A DNA stretch of 64,000 nucleotides from Rhodospirillaceae bacterium (GTDB lineage Bacteria; Pseudomonadota; Alphaproteobacteria; GCA-2731375). Shown piece after piece: positions 45,201 through 54,068 of the stretch. The stretch is taken from positions 1 to 64,000 of the forward strand of contig JABJKS010000059.1 of assembly GCA_018660265.1 (NCBI GenBank). Direction: 5' to 3'. A model generated the notes under the pieces. It was not told the origin of the DNA, ran no database searches, and saw only the letters and a program-made list of their open reading frames with translations. Numbering within the stretch: position 1 is the first letter of the stretch; each line of letters opens with the position of its first letter. A program made the position numbers and the translations under genes.

Positions 45201-45774
45201 TGATCGCGCCCTTGCGGCGGAAAAAGACAAAGCCGCCGGCATGGACGGATTGGGGGAGGCCGTGGCCCTGAATTTCTTCCGTCTGATGGCCTACAAGGAC
45301 GAATACGAAGTGGCGCGTTTGTATACCGATGGCCGCTTTATGGAGCAGATTAACCAGCAGTTTGAGGGTGATTTCAGCCTGCGTCTGCACATGGCCCCGC
45401 CCTTGATTGCCCAGCGTGATCAGACCAGCGGCCATCTTAAGAAGCGGGAGTTCGGCCCCTGGATGTTAAAGGCCATGCCGCTGCTGGCCCGTATGCGTGG
45501 CCTGCGTGGCGGTGCCTTCGATATCTTTGGTCGCACCGCGGAACGCCGGATGGAGCGGCAATTGATCACCGATTATGAAACGACCATGGCAGAAGTTCTG
45601 GCCGGCCTGAACCATGACAATTACGCCATGGCGGCCAACATTGCCGAGGTTCCCGACCGCATTCGCGGCTTTGGCCACGTCAAGGAAAAGGCCCTGGCGA
45701 AGGCGAAAAAGGCCGAGGCGGAGATGTTGGAATTGTACCGCACGCCCAGTGATCAGAGCTCGGCTGCGGAGTAG
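42265..45774 (+). CDS. Indolepyruvate:ferredoxin oxidoreductase, fused alpha-beta
   Basis: About 1169 residues combining the TPP-dependent large part with its 2-oxoacid ferredoxin oxidoreductase gamma-like C-terminal part. A cysteine-rich iron-sulfur segment lies between them (CEACGDCSVASNC, and later CNKDYSCVNGFC). The conserved CSGCPHNTST and HMGAEGVNW motifs mark the TPP domain. It decarboxylates aryl or branched 2-oxoacids to acyl-CoA with reduced ferredoxin. ATG 42265 is preferred over 42253 because GGGGA is well spaced. Such fused aerobic-type enzymes are common in proteobacteria. Confidence 0.94.
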   Translation: MTIAAVTLDDKYEQEQGRVFMTGMQALVRLPMLQRQRDVAAGLNTAGFISGYRGSPIGGYDAALWSASRFLERSHIKFQPGLNEDLALTAVWGTQQVNLWAGGKYDGVFGIWYGKGPGVDRSGDAIKHLNYDGTAKYGGVLMIAGDDHGAKSSTLPHQSEPAFMAAAVPIFHPAGVQEYLDLGLHGFAMSRFSGCAVGFKAVGETVESSASVTVDPNAVEIAKTIDFDMPGDGLNLRYPDDIMEKESRLLQYKLPAAQAYARANRLDKVIFDSPRPRLGIVTTGKSYLDVRQAFDELGLTAEMIADMGIRLYKVAMTWPLEPQGALEFAKDLEEILVIEEKRPILEDQLRTLLYGQPGAPRRIVGKKDEANNPLLPQTGELTPGQVAQTIVGRLKKYSDMPDFDQRLARIEQIETGAKGSPPTILRTPYFCSGCPHNTSTKVPSGSRALAGIGCHGMSLWMPDRNTQTITHMGAEGVNWIGQAPFTKTDHVFQNLGDGTYYHSGLLALRAAVDAGVNITYKILFNDAVAMTGGQPVVNAEDSKLTPDEISRQVHAEGVTKIALVTDEPDKYPIGTNWAPGVTIHHRDDLDMVQRDLRTTAGCTVMIYDQTCAAEKRRRRKRGLFPDPAKRAFINDLVCEACGDCSVASNCVSVLPKETEWGRKRQIDQSNCNKDYSCVNGFCPSFVTVHGGDVRKAKKQQAAGAGGNQWDELFAKLPTPELPSSAEPYGILITGIGGTGVVTVSALLGMAAHLEGKGVSALDMAGLAQKNGAVTSHIRIADNPDDLYAVRIATGGSKLILGCDIVVAAGENVLSTINEGVTAAVVNSHVVPTAQFLEDQNMSMAGDGLMEQLQGAMGKDFSHFLNATKLATALMGDSIAANLFLLGAAYQKGYLPLSLEAIEGAIEINGVAVEANKQTFSWGRLAAYDLAAVETIAAPLVTGQATTAEGLSLEQQIDKRVAYLTDYQDAAYAARYRAMVDRALAAEKDKAAGMDGLGEAVALNFFRLMAYKDEYEVARLYTDGRFMEQINQQFEGDFSLRLHMAPPLIAQRDQTSGHLKKREFGPWMLKAMPLLARMRGLRGGAFDIFGRTAERRMERQLITDYETTMAEVLAGLNHDNYAMAANIAEVPDRIRGFGHVKEKALAKAKKAEAEMLELYRTPSDQSSAAE

Positions 45775-45785
45775 CCTTTTTTTAC

Positions 45786-45804
45786 GGCCGTAATTGTTAC
45801 GGCC
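45786..45804 (+). terminator. Small hairpin after the indolepyruvate oxidoreductase gene
   Basis: An 8-bp stem GGCCGTAA/TTACGGCC with a TTG loop lies 11 bases beyond the stop. The T-run lies before it, not after, so intrinsic termination is doubtful. Confidence 0.35.
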
Positions 45805-45825
45805 TAATTGTAAGGGGGTGAGCAG

Positions 45826-47289
45826 ATGCCTTATTCCCGGGCCATGGCGTTTCGTCGCTTGGCGGGTGAGCATATGGGCCCGCCGCCGCCAACCCTGTTG
45901 CCTGGTAGTACCGTCGGCGCGGCGGTGGAAATGCTGGTCGAGACCACCAGCGCCATAGTCGTCATCGTTGATGAAAACAGAATTCCCCGTGGTGTTCTGA
46001 CGGAACAGGACGTGGTGCGCAGGATCGCCTTCCGCCTGGAGGACAGCGCCGCGCTTGATGGCGTTGCGAGCCGACCGGTCAGGGTAATTCGGTCGGGGGA
46101 TTTGATGTTTCATGCCATCGCCCGCATGCGCCGGGCCCATTTGCGGCACATGCCCGTGGTTGATGATCGCGACCAATTGGTGGGTATGTTGACCCTGGAC
46201 GGTGCCTTGGCCGCCATCAACAGCCAATTGGTTGATCAGATCGAAAACCTGACCCAGGCGGATGATCCCGCCGGCATGACCCTGGTTCGGGCGGCGCAAA
46301 TTCAGGTGGCGGAGCAATTGTTTTCCGACGATGTACCAACGCCTGAAATTCAAAGTCTGGTCAGCCATATCAACAACGATATCTATCGCCGCATGATGCG
46401 CCATTGTGTCGCCACGATGGAGAATGAAGGCCGCGGCTCGCCACCCCGGGAATTCTGTCTGATCGTGATGGGATCGGGCGGACGAGGGGAGAGCTATTTA
46501 AACCCGGATCAGGACAATGGTCTGATCATCGCCGATTATCCTGACGACCAGCATGATGCCATAGACGGTTATTTCTCAGAATTGTCGGAACGTCTGACCC
46601 AGGCCATGCATGCGGCCGGCATGCCCCTTTGCAATGGCTATGTCATGGCGGTGAACCCGTTGTGGCGCAAGACGGCGCGGCAATGGCGGGCGCAAATGGA
46701 CTACTGGCTGGCCCAACGCAACGGTTCGGCCTTGCGGTTGGCGGATATATTTTTCGATTTTCGTGGGGTTGCCGGGGAACGTCGGCTCGCCGCCCAATTG
46801 CGCGATTATATTACGGACCGCCTGCACAACGATCGTGGGTTTTTGCGGGAAATGTATCTCCAAGACGAAGGTTTCGGCGTTGCCTTGGGCCTCTTCAACC
46901 GCTTCATCGTCGAGAAGAATGATAAAGCCCATCGGGGCGAACTGAACCTGAAGATTACCGGTACCCTGCCATTGGTCGATGCGATCCGCGCCCTTGCCCT
47001 GCTGCACGGTGTGTCTGAAACGGGCACACTGGTACGCATCGCCAATTTGCACGCCCTCAAGGTCCTGGACAATGACGAGGCTGATTATCTTAGCGGTGCC
47101 TATCATCACATCACCAATCTGCTGTTGCGCCAACAAATGGCGGACCAGCGCCAAGGCAAAGAAATCAGCTACTATGTTCATCCCGACAGCCTGACGGATC
47201 GGGAGGATGATATGCTGGTGGATGCCTTGAAGGCCATTCGTGACCTGCGGGAGAGAATTCGCAGCGATCTGGGCGGTGGTCTGTTTTAG
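45826..47289 (+). CDS. CBS-pair / DUF294 nucleotidyltransferase-like protein
   Basis: A 487-residue protein. Two CBS domains span about 20-135 and a DUF294 putative nucleotidyltransferase begins near 215 with MGSGGRGESYLNPDQDNG (GS motif plus paired Asp). A helical DUF294_C region ends the protein. No cyclic-nucleotide domain precedes the CBS pair. GlnD-like uridylyltransferases share this catalytic core, so it may modify a partner protein. As I recall it, relatives often neighbour an epsilon-type exonuclease gene. Here the exonuclease domain is nearby, but fused to a transporter. Confidence 0.87.
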   Translation: MPYSRAMAFRRLAGEHMGPPPPTLLPGSTVGAAVEMLVETTSAIVVIVDENRIPRGVLTEQDVVRRIAFRLEDSAALDGVASRPVRVIRSGDLMFHAIARMRRAHLRHMPVVDDRDQLVGMLTLDGALAAINSQLVDQIENLTQADDPAGMTLVRAAQIQVAEQLFSDDVPTPEIQSLVSHINNDIYRRMMRHCVATMENEGRGSPPREFCLIVMGSGGRGESYLNPDQDNGLIIADYPDDQHDAIDGYFSELSERLTQAMHAAGMPLCNGYVMAVNPLWRKTARQWRAQMDYWLAQRNGSALRLADIFFDFRGVAGERRLAAQLRDYITDRLHNDRGFLREMYLQDEGFGVALGLFNRFIVEKNDKAHRGELNLKITGTLPLVDAIRALALLHGVSETGTLVRIANLHALKVLDNDEADYLSGAYHHITNLLLRQQMADQRQGKEISYYVHPDSLTDREDDMLVDALKAIRDLRERIRSDLGGGLF

Positions 47290-47316
47290 CGCCTGCGTGC
47301 CATCAGATGGATCAGA

Positions 47317-48321
47317 TCAGCCGCCCCAAACTTCACCATAAACCCGCATCCAGTTCAGGCCGAGGATCTTTCTGACATCATCCTCGGCAAAACCGCGTTC
47401 GAGCAGACGTGCCGTCAGATTGCGGAGGGTTTGCGGTGTTTCGATGCCTTTGGGATACATATAGGGCGGGGCAGGGTATTCGGCCTCACGCCAATGGCCG
47501 TCCGCGATCATTCGGTCATAGCGGACACGGGCGTCCGCGTCACTTTCCACGCCGTGTTGACCAAGATAATAGTCAATGCCGATGCCCACGTGATCGATCC
47601 CCACCAAATCCGCTTTGTAGGCCATGTCATCGATAAATTGATCCAGGCTGGGTTGGCCTTTCGCGGTTAGGAATGATGGGAAGCCCACGGTGCCAACGAC
47701 GCCGCCGCTGGTCGCTACGGCCCGGATGAGGTCGTCTTCGATATTGCGCCGGCTGTCATATACGGCGCGGGCGTTGGCGTGGGAGATGATGACGGGGGCC
47801 TGCGACACCTCGACCGCTTCCATGCTCGTGCGATGGCCCGTGTGGGCGCAATCGACGATCATTCCCAGGGCGTTCAACCTTTCGATCAGGGCCACACCGA
47901 AATAGCTTAAGCCACCGTCCGTACGTTCCGCCGCGCCGTCGCCGACAAGGTTCTTCCGGTTATAACAAAGCTGCACAATGCGCAGCCCGGCGGCGTGATA
48001 GGCATCGACCAGATCCAATTCATCCTCTAGCAAGGTTGTGCCCTGACAATGCAGGATCAGGCCTAGTTTACCTTCCCGCTTCGCCTGCTCGATATCACCG
48101 GCGGTAAGCACCAGTAACGTATCGTCGCGGCTGCGAATGTAGCGATGCCAGCCGCCAATGGCGGCAAAGCCTGTACGCGCGTTGCCGCTCATCCCTGAAA
48201 TAGTCGGTGCAATGGCGGTTGCCCCGCCCTGACGCCACCAATCGAGGTAGCTTGGGTCTTGTGCCAGGGGACACGTGGCGTCAATTACGATGGCGTCGCT
48301 GTGCAATGCCTCGGCATCCAT
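47317..48321 (-). CDS. Peptidase M19 (membrane dipeptidase) family protein with altered metal site
   Basis: A 334-residue TIM-barrel protein of the M19 family. It retains DCAHTGH, ISHANARA and a late IDHVGIGIDYY. The N-terminal HxD metal ligands are replaced (D14-A-T-C-P), and the bridging glutamate position reads CQG (Gln93). No signal peptide or lipobox is present, so it is cytoplasmic. It may have a one-metal or altered amidohydrolase activity rather than classical renal-dipeptidase activity. It is convergent with the CBS-DUF294 gene. Confidence 0.8.
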   Translation of the reverse strand: MDAEALHSDAIVIDATCPLAQDPSYLDWWRQGGATAIAPTISGMSGNARTGFAAIGGWHRYIRSRDDTLLVLTAGDIEQAKREGKLGLILHCQGTTLLEDELDLVDAYHAAGLRIVQLCYNRKNLVGDGAAERTDGGLSYFGVALIERLNALGMIVDCAHTGHRTSMEAVEVSQAPVIISHANARAVYDSRRNIEDDLIRAVATSGGVVGTVGFPSFLTAKGQPSLDQFIDDMAYKADLVGIDHVGIGIDYYLGQHGVESDADARVRYDRMIADGHWREAEYPAPPYMYPKGIETPQTLRNLTARLLERGFAEDDVRKILGLNWMRVYGEVWGG

Positions 48322-48398
48322 TTGTTTCTCTCCACTGTGACTTCACCTCGTTCAGGAAGGGGATGATAGGCAAATCCCAAGGGAATGGAAATCGGATC

Positions 48399-49910
48399 CT
48401 AATAGTGTTTCTGCAGGCGGCGAAAATGGCGGGCCTTTTTTGACAGGCTGAGAAGATCGCCAACAGTTTTCGATCTCTCCGCCAGGGATAATAGAGCCAG
48501 GAAAACCTCCCCCGTAGCCAGGCTGTCGCCCAACGCGGTATGGCGGTCGGCCTCGGGCAAAACCACGCCGTGACGAATGGCCAGGGCATCCAGGTCATGC
48601 TCCCTGGCACCTGGCTCCAGCACCGCAGACAGCAACAGGGTATCGAGAACCGTCTGGTTGAAGACCGGCGCGCCGTCTTTCACAGCCAGTTCCAAAAACT
48701 TCATATCGAAGGCGGCGTTATGGGCGACCAGGATGCCGTCACCACAAAAAGCATGGAAATCCTGCAACACCGGGCCGATTGCGCGGCTGTTGCTGACTTG
48801 TGCGTCAGTGATGCCGTGAAAAGTCGTTGAAAATGGCGGAATGGCCCGGCCCGGATTGACCAGTTCATTAAAAATCTGGTCCCGTTGAATGACGCCACCA
48901 ACGATACGCACGCCTGCTATTTGGACGATCCGATCACCTGTCGATGGTTCCAGCCCGGTGGTCTCCGTGTCGAAGGCCACAAATGTTTGATCGCACAGCA
49001 ATCTGTCATCGGGCGCTTTTTGCAAGCGGCCCAGAACATGGGGGCCTAACAAGGTCGGCACGGCGACGCCCAGCATGACGATGGCGATAGCAGCGATTTC
49101 CAGGATTTGAATGGTCTCGCCCAGGAAAAACGCCGCCATGGGCACGGACAATGGCCCGACCAGGCTGGCGAACAATGAGGTGCGGGCTACGGGCAGGCGG
49201 CTGAGGGAAAAATTCAGCAGGAAGAAGGGCCCGGCAGTGGCGATGCCGCCCAGATACAGCATCAGGATGACAATATCTGTGTCCAGCGTCTCCATCGGCG
49301 CTGCCGGGCCTTGCAAAAAATTCAGGGCCAACAGCCCAATGCCCAGGGACATTGTCATCTGCCAGGCGGTGGTGACCATGGGCCGGCCCTGTGTCTGGGC
49401 CACCCTGCGGCCAATCAGCGAGGTGCCCACGGCAGCCAGAACGCCGCAGATTGCCAGAAAATCGCCGAACAAATCGCCCTCGCCCGAGGCTTGATTGGCC
49501 TGCACCAGCAGGAGTGCCCCGGCAAAGGCCAGGACCGCGCCGAACATGACGTTGGGATTGATCGCCTCTCGCAAGACAATGCGCCCGGCGATGGGCATGA
49601 TCAAAGGCATCAGGGCCCAAAACATGGCCACATTGATGGCGGAGGTATGATGCATGGCCCAGACCATCAGAACGGAAACCAGGCCTGGATCCATCATGCC
49701 CATCATCAGGGGCCGGGGGGCCTCCCGCAATTTTACCGGTTGCCGGGTGATCAGGACCATTGCCCACATGACGGCGGCAGCCAGCATGAAACGTCCGCCC
49801 ACCACTTCGCCAATAGACATGTGCATGACGGCGGCCTTGCTGCCCACCAGCGAGGATGACCACAAGACCACGGCCAGTAACATTGCCAAAACCGGCATCA
49901 GCTGTTCCAA
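48399..49910 (-). CDS. EamA/DMT transporter fused to a DnaQ-type 3'-5' exonuclease
   Basis: One open frame of 503 residues. Residues about 1-295 form a full ten-helix EamA transporter with two repeats. After a short linker (GPHVLGRLQKAPDD) a DEDDh exonuclease occupies about 305-503. ExoI is FDTETTG, ExoII is HNAAFDMKFL and ExoIII is HTALGDS, so all catalytic acids and the His are present. Topology would place the exonuclease after helix ten, most likely in the cytoplasm. The exonuclease resembles the epsilon-like proteins often paired with CBS-DUF294 genes. I see no obvious ATG at the junction to indicate two separate genes. Confidence 0.85.
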   Translation of the reverse strand: MEQLMPVLAMLLAVVLWSSSLVGSKAAVMHMSIGEVVGGRFMLAAAVMWAMVLITRQPVKLREAPRPLMMGMMDPGLVSVLMVWAMHHTSAINVAMFWALMPLIMPIAGRIVLREAINPNVMFGAVLAFAGALLLVQANQASGEGDLFGDFLAICGVLAAVGTSLIGRRVAQTQGRPMVTTAWQMTMSLGIGLLALNFLQGPAAPMETLDTDIVILMLYLGGIATAGPFFLLNFSLSRLPVARTSLFASLVGPLSVPMAAFFLGETIQILEIAAIAIVMLGVAVPTLLGPHVLGRLQKAPDDRLLCDQTFVAFDTETTGLEPSTGDRIVQIAGVRIVGGVIQRDQIFNELVNPGRAIPPFSTTFHGITDAQVSNSRAIGPVLQDFHAFCGDGILVAHNAAFDMKFLELAVKDGAPVFNQTVLDTLLLSAVLEPGAREHDLDALAIRHGVVLPEADRHTALGDSLATGEVFLALLSLAERSKTVGDLLSLSKKARHFRRLQKHY

Positions 49911-49956
49911 TCAGGAAAACGAACATTGATACACTACCACAGAGGAGCACCACGCC

Positions 49957-51210
49957 ATGGCGGACGTCTACATCATTGGCAGCTATTCCACCCGTTTTCA
50001 AAAATGGCCGGATAAAAGCTTCAAGGACCTGACCCGTGAAGCCTATCTGGGCGTGCTTGACGACAGCGGCTTGGACAATGGTGACGAGATTGAGATCGCC
50101 TATTTCGGCAATTGCGGCCTGGGCACCTTTGGCCAACCCTGTATACGAGGCCAGGTCTGTTTCACACCCCTGGTGCAGGAGGGGCTATTCCCCGAACGGG
50201 TCCCCACGGTGAATGTGGAGGACGCCTGCGCGACGTCTTCCGTTGCCATGAACGGAGCCTGGAAAGACATCCTGTCAGGCCAGTCCCATTTAGCCATCGC
50301 CATGGGGGTGGAAAAAACCTATGTGCCCGATGATCCCGCCGCCACCATGGAACTGTTCGCAGGCGGCATCGATCAACTGGATCCCGAAGTTTGGCAGACC
50401 CATTACAGGGAACAGGGCGAGGCTATGGGCAAACCGTTCGAGACCGGGCCGGGCCGTACCATCTTCATGGACACCTATGCCATGCAGGCCAGCCACCATA
50501 TGAAGAAATGGGGCACCACCCAGAAACAGATCGCCGTCGGCGCAGCCAAGAACCACAACAACGGCTCCCTCAATCCCCTGGCGCAGTACCAGTTCGAGAT
50601 GTCCGTCGACGAAGTGTTGGCGGATCGGGAAGTCAGCCACCCTTTAACCCGCGCCATGTGCGCGCCGATAGGTGATGGTGCCGCAGCCGCCATTTTGTGT
50701 TCCGCTGATTATCTGCGCAATCTGCCCAGCGAAATTCAAAGCCGGGCCGTGAAGGTTAAAGCCTCCGCTCTGTCGGGAGGGAAATATCGCAGTCTTGACG
50801 AGCCGGGTTTGACCAAGATCGCCGCCGACAAGGCCTATGCCTTTGCCGGTGTGCGGCCTGGAGACATCGATGTGGCGGAGGTGCACGATGCCACCTCGTT
50901 CTGTGAAATCTATCAGATGGAAATGATGGGCTTTTGCGAGATTGGGGCGGGCGGTAAATTTGTTGGTGATGGACATACCATGCTGGATGGCAAGATCCCC
51001 GTGAACACCTCCGGCGGGTTGGTCTCCAAGGGGCATCCCGTGGGGGCCACGGGGCTGTCCATGATCCACGAATTGACCTCGCAGTTGCGCGGTGAAGCCG
51101 GTGCGCGTCAGGTCGATGGTGCCCGGCTGGCCCTGGCGGAAAACGGCGGTGGTGTCATGGGTATGGAAGAGGCCGCCGCCTGCATTACGATTTTGGAAAA
51201 GGACATATAG
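49957..51210 (+). CDS. Thiolase/SCP-x-like acetyl-CoA acetyltransferase
   Basis: A 417-residue thiolase-family protein. Unlike the one at 10278 it keeps the nucleophilic cysteine (Cys91 in EDACATSS) and the histidine motif (His360 in KGHPVGATG). The C-terminal second cysteine is in a less typical AACITIL context. It probably cleaves or forms a beta-ketoacyl-CoA bond. It begins a tight operon, with the FMN oxidase gene four bases behind. It is divergent from the EamA-exonuclease gene. Confidence 0.88.
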   Translation: MADVYIIGSYSTRFQKWPDKSFKDLTREAYLGVLDDSGLDNGDEIEIAYFGNCGLGTFGQPCIRGQVCFTPLVQEGLFPERVPTVNVEDACATSSVAMNGAWKDILSGQSHLAIAMGVEKTYVPDDPAATMELFAGGIDQLDPEVWQTHYREQGEAMGKPFETGPGRTIFMDTYAMQASHHMKKWGTTQKQIAVGAAKNHNNGSLNPLAQYQFEMSVDEVLADREVSHPLTRAMCAPIGDGAAAAILCSADYLRNLPSEIQSRAVKVKASALSGGKYRSLDEPGLTKIAADKAYAFAGVRPGDIDVAEVHDATSFCEIYQMEMMGFCEIGAGGKFVGDGHTMLDGKIPVNTSGGLVSKGHPVGATGLSMIHELTSQLRGEAGARQVDGARLALAENGGGVMGMEEAAACITILEKDI

Positions 51211-51214
51211 GGTC

Positions 51215-52372
51215 ATGGCCATACGGGCGGTGGCCCAGTGTCACAATATCGACGATCTGCGCGGTTTAGCCGCGCGCAAAGTGCCGAAGATGATCTTTGA
51301 TTTCATTGACGGCGGGGCGGAGGATGAATTTACCCTGCGGCGCAGCAGCGATGGCTTCAACAGCTATCAACTGGTGCCGCATAATTTCGTGGATGTGTCC
51401 GAGATCAATATCGCAACAGAGGTCCTGGGCCGTGCCGTTGACGCGCCCCTGATCGTCTCCCCCATGGGACTGCAAAAGTTGTTTCATCATAAGGGCGAAG
51501 AGGCCCTGGTGCCCGCTGCCGGCAACCACAACATCCCTTATACCTTATCGTCGGCGTCCTCCACTTCCATCGAGGGGGTGGGGAACCTGTCCAGCGGGCC
51601 GAAATGGTTTCAGATCTATGTCTGGAAAGACCGCGAGATCGTGCGCGATTTCATTGACCGCTGCAAAGGTGCCGGTTTCTCCGCCCTGTGTCTGACCGTG
51701 GATGTGCCCATCACCGGCAACCGGGAACGGGATGTGCGCAACGGCTTTGCCCTGCCCTTGAAGCTGACCCCGGCCATGGTTTTGAATATTTTAAGCAAAC
51801 CTTGCTGGCTGTACCATGCCAAGCGCAATCCCCTGCCCACATTGGCCAATCTGGTGGATCGGGGGGAGGGGGATACTTCCGTCGCCAACCTGTCCCGCTA
51901 TACGGAAGAGCAGCTGGAAAAGGCGATCAGCTGGGATGATGCTGCGGAAATGAAAGCGCAATGGGATGGGCCGTTGGGTATCAAGGGCGTGTTGCGGGCC
52001 GAAGATGCCGCCCGTGCCGCCGAGATGGGTTTCGATGCGGTGATCGTTTCCAACCATGGCGGCCGACAGCTGGATCATGCGCCGGCCCCCATCGATGTAT
52101 TGCCGGAAATCGTTGAAGCCGTCGATGGGCGTTGTCAGGTTATTCTGGACGGCGGCGTGCGCCGGGGCACGGATGTTCTGAAGGCGTTATGTCTTGGCGC
52201 GACCGCCTGCATGGCGGGCCGGCCCTATCTTTTTGGCCTGGCGGCGGGTGGCCAGGCCGGGGCTGAGCGGGCCATGGAAATCCTGAAGGGCGAGATACGC
52301 CGGGACATGATGTTGCTGGGCTGTGCCGATGTAAAAGACCTCGGTCCACAATTTTTGCGACAAGTTGGATGA
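51215..52372 (+). CDS. FMN-dependent alpha-hydroxy-acid oxidase/dehydrogenase
   Basis: About 385 residues with the lactate oxidase/glycolate oxidase fold. FMN and substrate motifs include the N-terminal FIDGGAEDEFTLRR, VSPMGLQKLFHHKGE, and the active-site VIVSNHGGRQLDHAPA with the catalytic His and Arg. A phosphate-binding loop follows in DGGVRRGTDVLKALCLGA. It oxidises an (S)-2-hydroxy acid to a 2-oxo acid. ATG 51215 lies four bases after the thiolase stop. It is part of a catabolic operon with the amidohydrolase. Confidence 0.92.
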   Translation: MAIRAVAQCHNIDDLRGLAARKVPKMIFDFIDGGAEDEFTLRRSSDGFNSYQLVPHNFVDVSEINIATEVLGRAVDAPLIVSPMGLQKLFHHKGEEALVPAAGNHNIPYTLSSASSTSIEGVGNLSSGPKWFQIYVWKDREIVRDFIDRCKGAGFSALCLTVDVPITGNRERDVRNGFALPLKLTPAMVLNILSKPCWLYHAKRNPLPTLANLVDRGEGDTSVANLSRYTEEQLEKAISWDDAAEMKAQWDGPLGIKGVLRAEDAARAAEMGFDAVIVSNHGGRQLDHAPAPIDVLPEIVEAVDGRCQVILDGGVRRGTDVLKALCLGATACMAGRPYLFGLAAGGQAGAERAMEILKGEIRRDMMLLGCADVKDLGPQFLRQVG

Positions 52373-52376
52373 AACA

Positions 52377-54068
52377 ATGGAACGAATAACCGTCTATACC
52401 GCGCAACGGATCTACACCATGGATCCAGGCCGCCCTGTCGCCTCTGCCATTGCCATATCGGAGGGGCGGATCGTCTCGGTCGGCAGCCTTGAAAGTATGC
52501 AGCCCTGGTTGCGCCGGCTGCCCCATGACATCGATGATCGCTTCAAGGACGATATTCTGATGCCGGGCTTTATCGACCCCCACACCCATCTGCGCATGTC
52601 CGGTACTTATATGGGCCTGCATTATGTCGGGCCCATTACCTCGCATGCGCCGTCAGGCCCGCAGGCGCCCCTGGCATCCCGTGACGCAGTTCTGGTGCGC
52701 CTGAAGGAATTGGTGGAGGCGACGAACGATCCAGAACGTCCGATCATCACCTGGGGTTATGATCCGGGCATGCAGGGCGGGCACCTGGACCGGGATATGC
52801 TGGATGCCATATCAGACACGGTGCCGATCTGGGTCCTCGCCTACGCACCGCACATTGTCTACACCAACACGCCCATGCTGGAACGCACCGGCGTGACCGA
52901 GGACACGACGGCGCACGGCATCGGGCGCTATCCCGATGGCCGTCTGAACGGTTGGTTTATCGAAACCAGCGCCGTCGGCACCGCGACCCGGCCCGTGATC
53001 AAGGATGTCTACCGCCCCGGCTTTGGCCAGGAGGCGCTGCTGCATCAAGCCAAGGTCGCGGTCCAAAACGGGGTCACGACGGTGGCCGATATGGGCTGGG
53101 GGTTCGAGTCGTTCGAGCGGGAATGGGATGACCACATGGCCGTGGTCAACCAGCCTGATTTTCCCCTGCGTATATTGATGACACCGTTTGAGGCCCGCCT
53201 GAACGGGAAATATGGCGATGACGCCCTGGACTATCTGAAATCCATGGCGAGCCAAGGCACGGACAAACTGTCGGTTCATGGTGTGAAATTCATCAACGAC
53301 GGCTCCTACCCATCCATGACCCTGCGCCTGAATTTTCCGGGTTATCTGGATGGCGAAGTTGGCTTGACCGGAGAGACCCCGTGGGCGGAAATGGTGGCGC
53401 GGATGCTGCCCTACTGGCAGGCTGGAATGCATATCCATTCCCATGCCAACGGCGACGAAACGGTCGATATGACCCTGGACACCCTGGCTGAATTGCAGGT
53501 CCGCCATCCACGCTTTGACCACAGATTTACCGTCGAACATTATTGTATCTCTACCGTGGCCCAGGGCAAACGCCTGGCAGCCCTGGGTGGGCTGGCCAGC
53601 GTCAATCCATACTTTGTCCACTACCGCTCGTTGATCCACGCCGACAGCGGCTTTGGCCCCGACCGTTCGGAAGCAACCGCTCGCCTGGGTACGTTGGCCG
53701 AAGCAGGCGTAACCTTCGCCCTGCATTCGGATTTCAATCTCGTCGTCGGCCCCATGGCGCCCTTGGTTGCTGCCTGGATCGCGGTGAACCGCATTGCCCT
53801 GGACGAGGCAACGGTGATGGCACCGGGGGAACGTATCTCGGTGGAACGCGCCCTGCGTGCGGTGACCATAGATGCGGCCTACGTGCTGAACCGGGATCAT
53901 GAGATCGGCAGTCTGGAAGTGGGCAAGCTGGCGGATCTGGCAGTTTTGGGCGGTGATCCTTTTGCCGTTGATCCCATGGCCTTGCGGGATATCCCCGTCA
54001 AAGGAACGGTGATCGCGGGCCGACCTCATATGATCCCCCGTGTGATCCCCCATACGATCAATGGCTAG
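52377..54068 (+). CDS. YtcJ-like metal-dependent amidohydrolase
   Basis: About 563 residues. The N-terminal composite domain precedes the metal motif MPGFIDPHTHLRMSG. Later motifs are IHSHANGDETVDM, RFTVEHYCIS and FALHSDFNLVVG, all typical of YtcJ/amidohydrolase-3 proteins. These hydrolyse amide or related bonds in diverse compounds. ATG 52377 lies four bases behind the FMN oxidase stop; the in-frame TTG at 52365 overlaps that gene. The stop overlaps the CobW start by eight bases, which suggests translational coupling. Confidence 0.9.
   Translation: MERITVYTAQRIYTMDPGRPVASAIAISEGRIVSVGSLESMQPWLRRLPHDIDDRFKDDILMPGFIDPHTHLRMSGTYMGLHYVGPITSHAPSGPQAPLASRDAVLVRLKELVEATNDPERPIITWGYDPGMQGGHLDRDMLDAISDTVPIWVLAYAPHIVYTNTPMLERTGVTEDTTAHGIGRYPDGRLNGWFIETSAVGTATRPVIKDVYRPGFGQEALLHQAKVAVQNGVTTVADMGWGFESFEREWDDHMAVVNQPDFPLRILMTPFEARLNGKYGDDALDYLKSMASQGTDKLSVHGVKFINDGSYPSMTLRLNFPGYLDGEVGLTGETPWAEMVARMLPYWQAGMHIHSHANGDETVDMTLDTLAELQVRHPRFDHRFTVEHYCISTVAQGKRLAALGGLASVNPYFVHYRSLIHADSGFGPDRSEATARLGTLAEAGVTFALHSDFNLVVGPMAPLVAAWIAVNRIALDEATVMAPGERISVERALRAVTIDAAYVLNRDHEIGSLEVGKLADLAVLGGDPFAVDPMALRDIPVKGTVIAGRPHMIPRVIPHTING

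Noticed and set aside
48990-49030. Frameshift or assembly join explaining the EamA-exonuclease fusion
   Set aside because: The frame is continuous, the linker is ordinary, and both domains are complete. It cannot be excluded without read data, but there is no sign of it.
52812-54053. A 413-residue antisense open frame under the amidohydrolase gene
   Set aside because: It mirrors a clearly conserved gene in a GC-rich genome and has a His/Gln/Arg-rich composition typical of antisense shadows.
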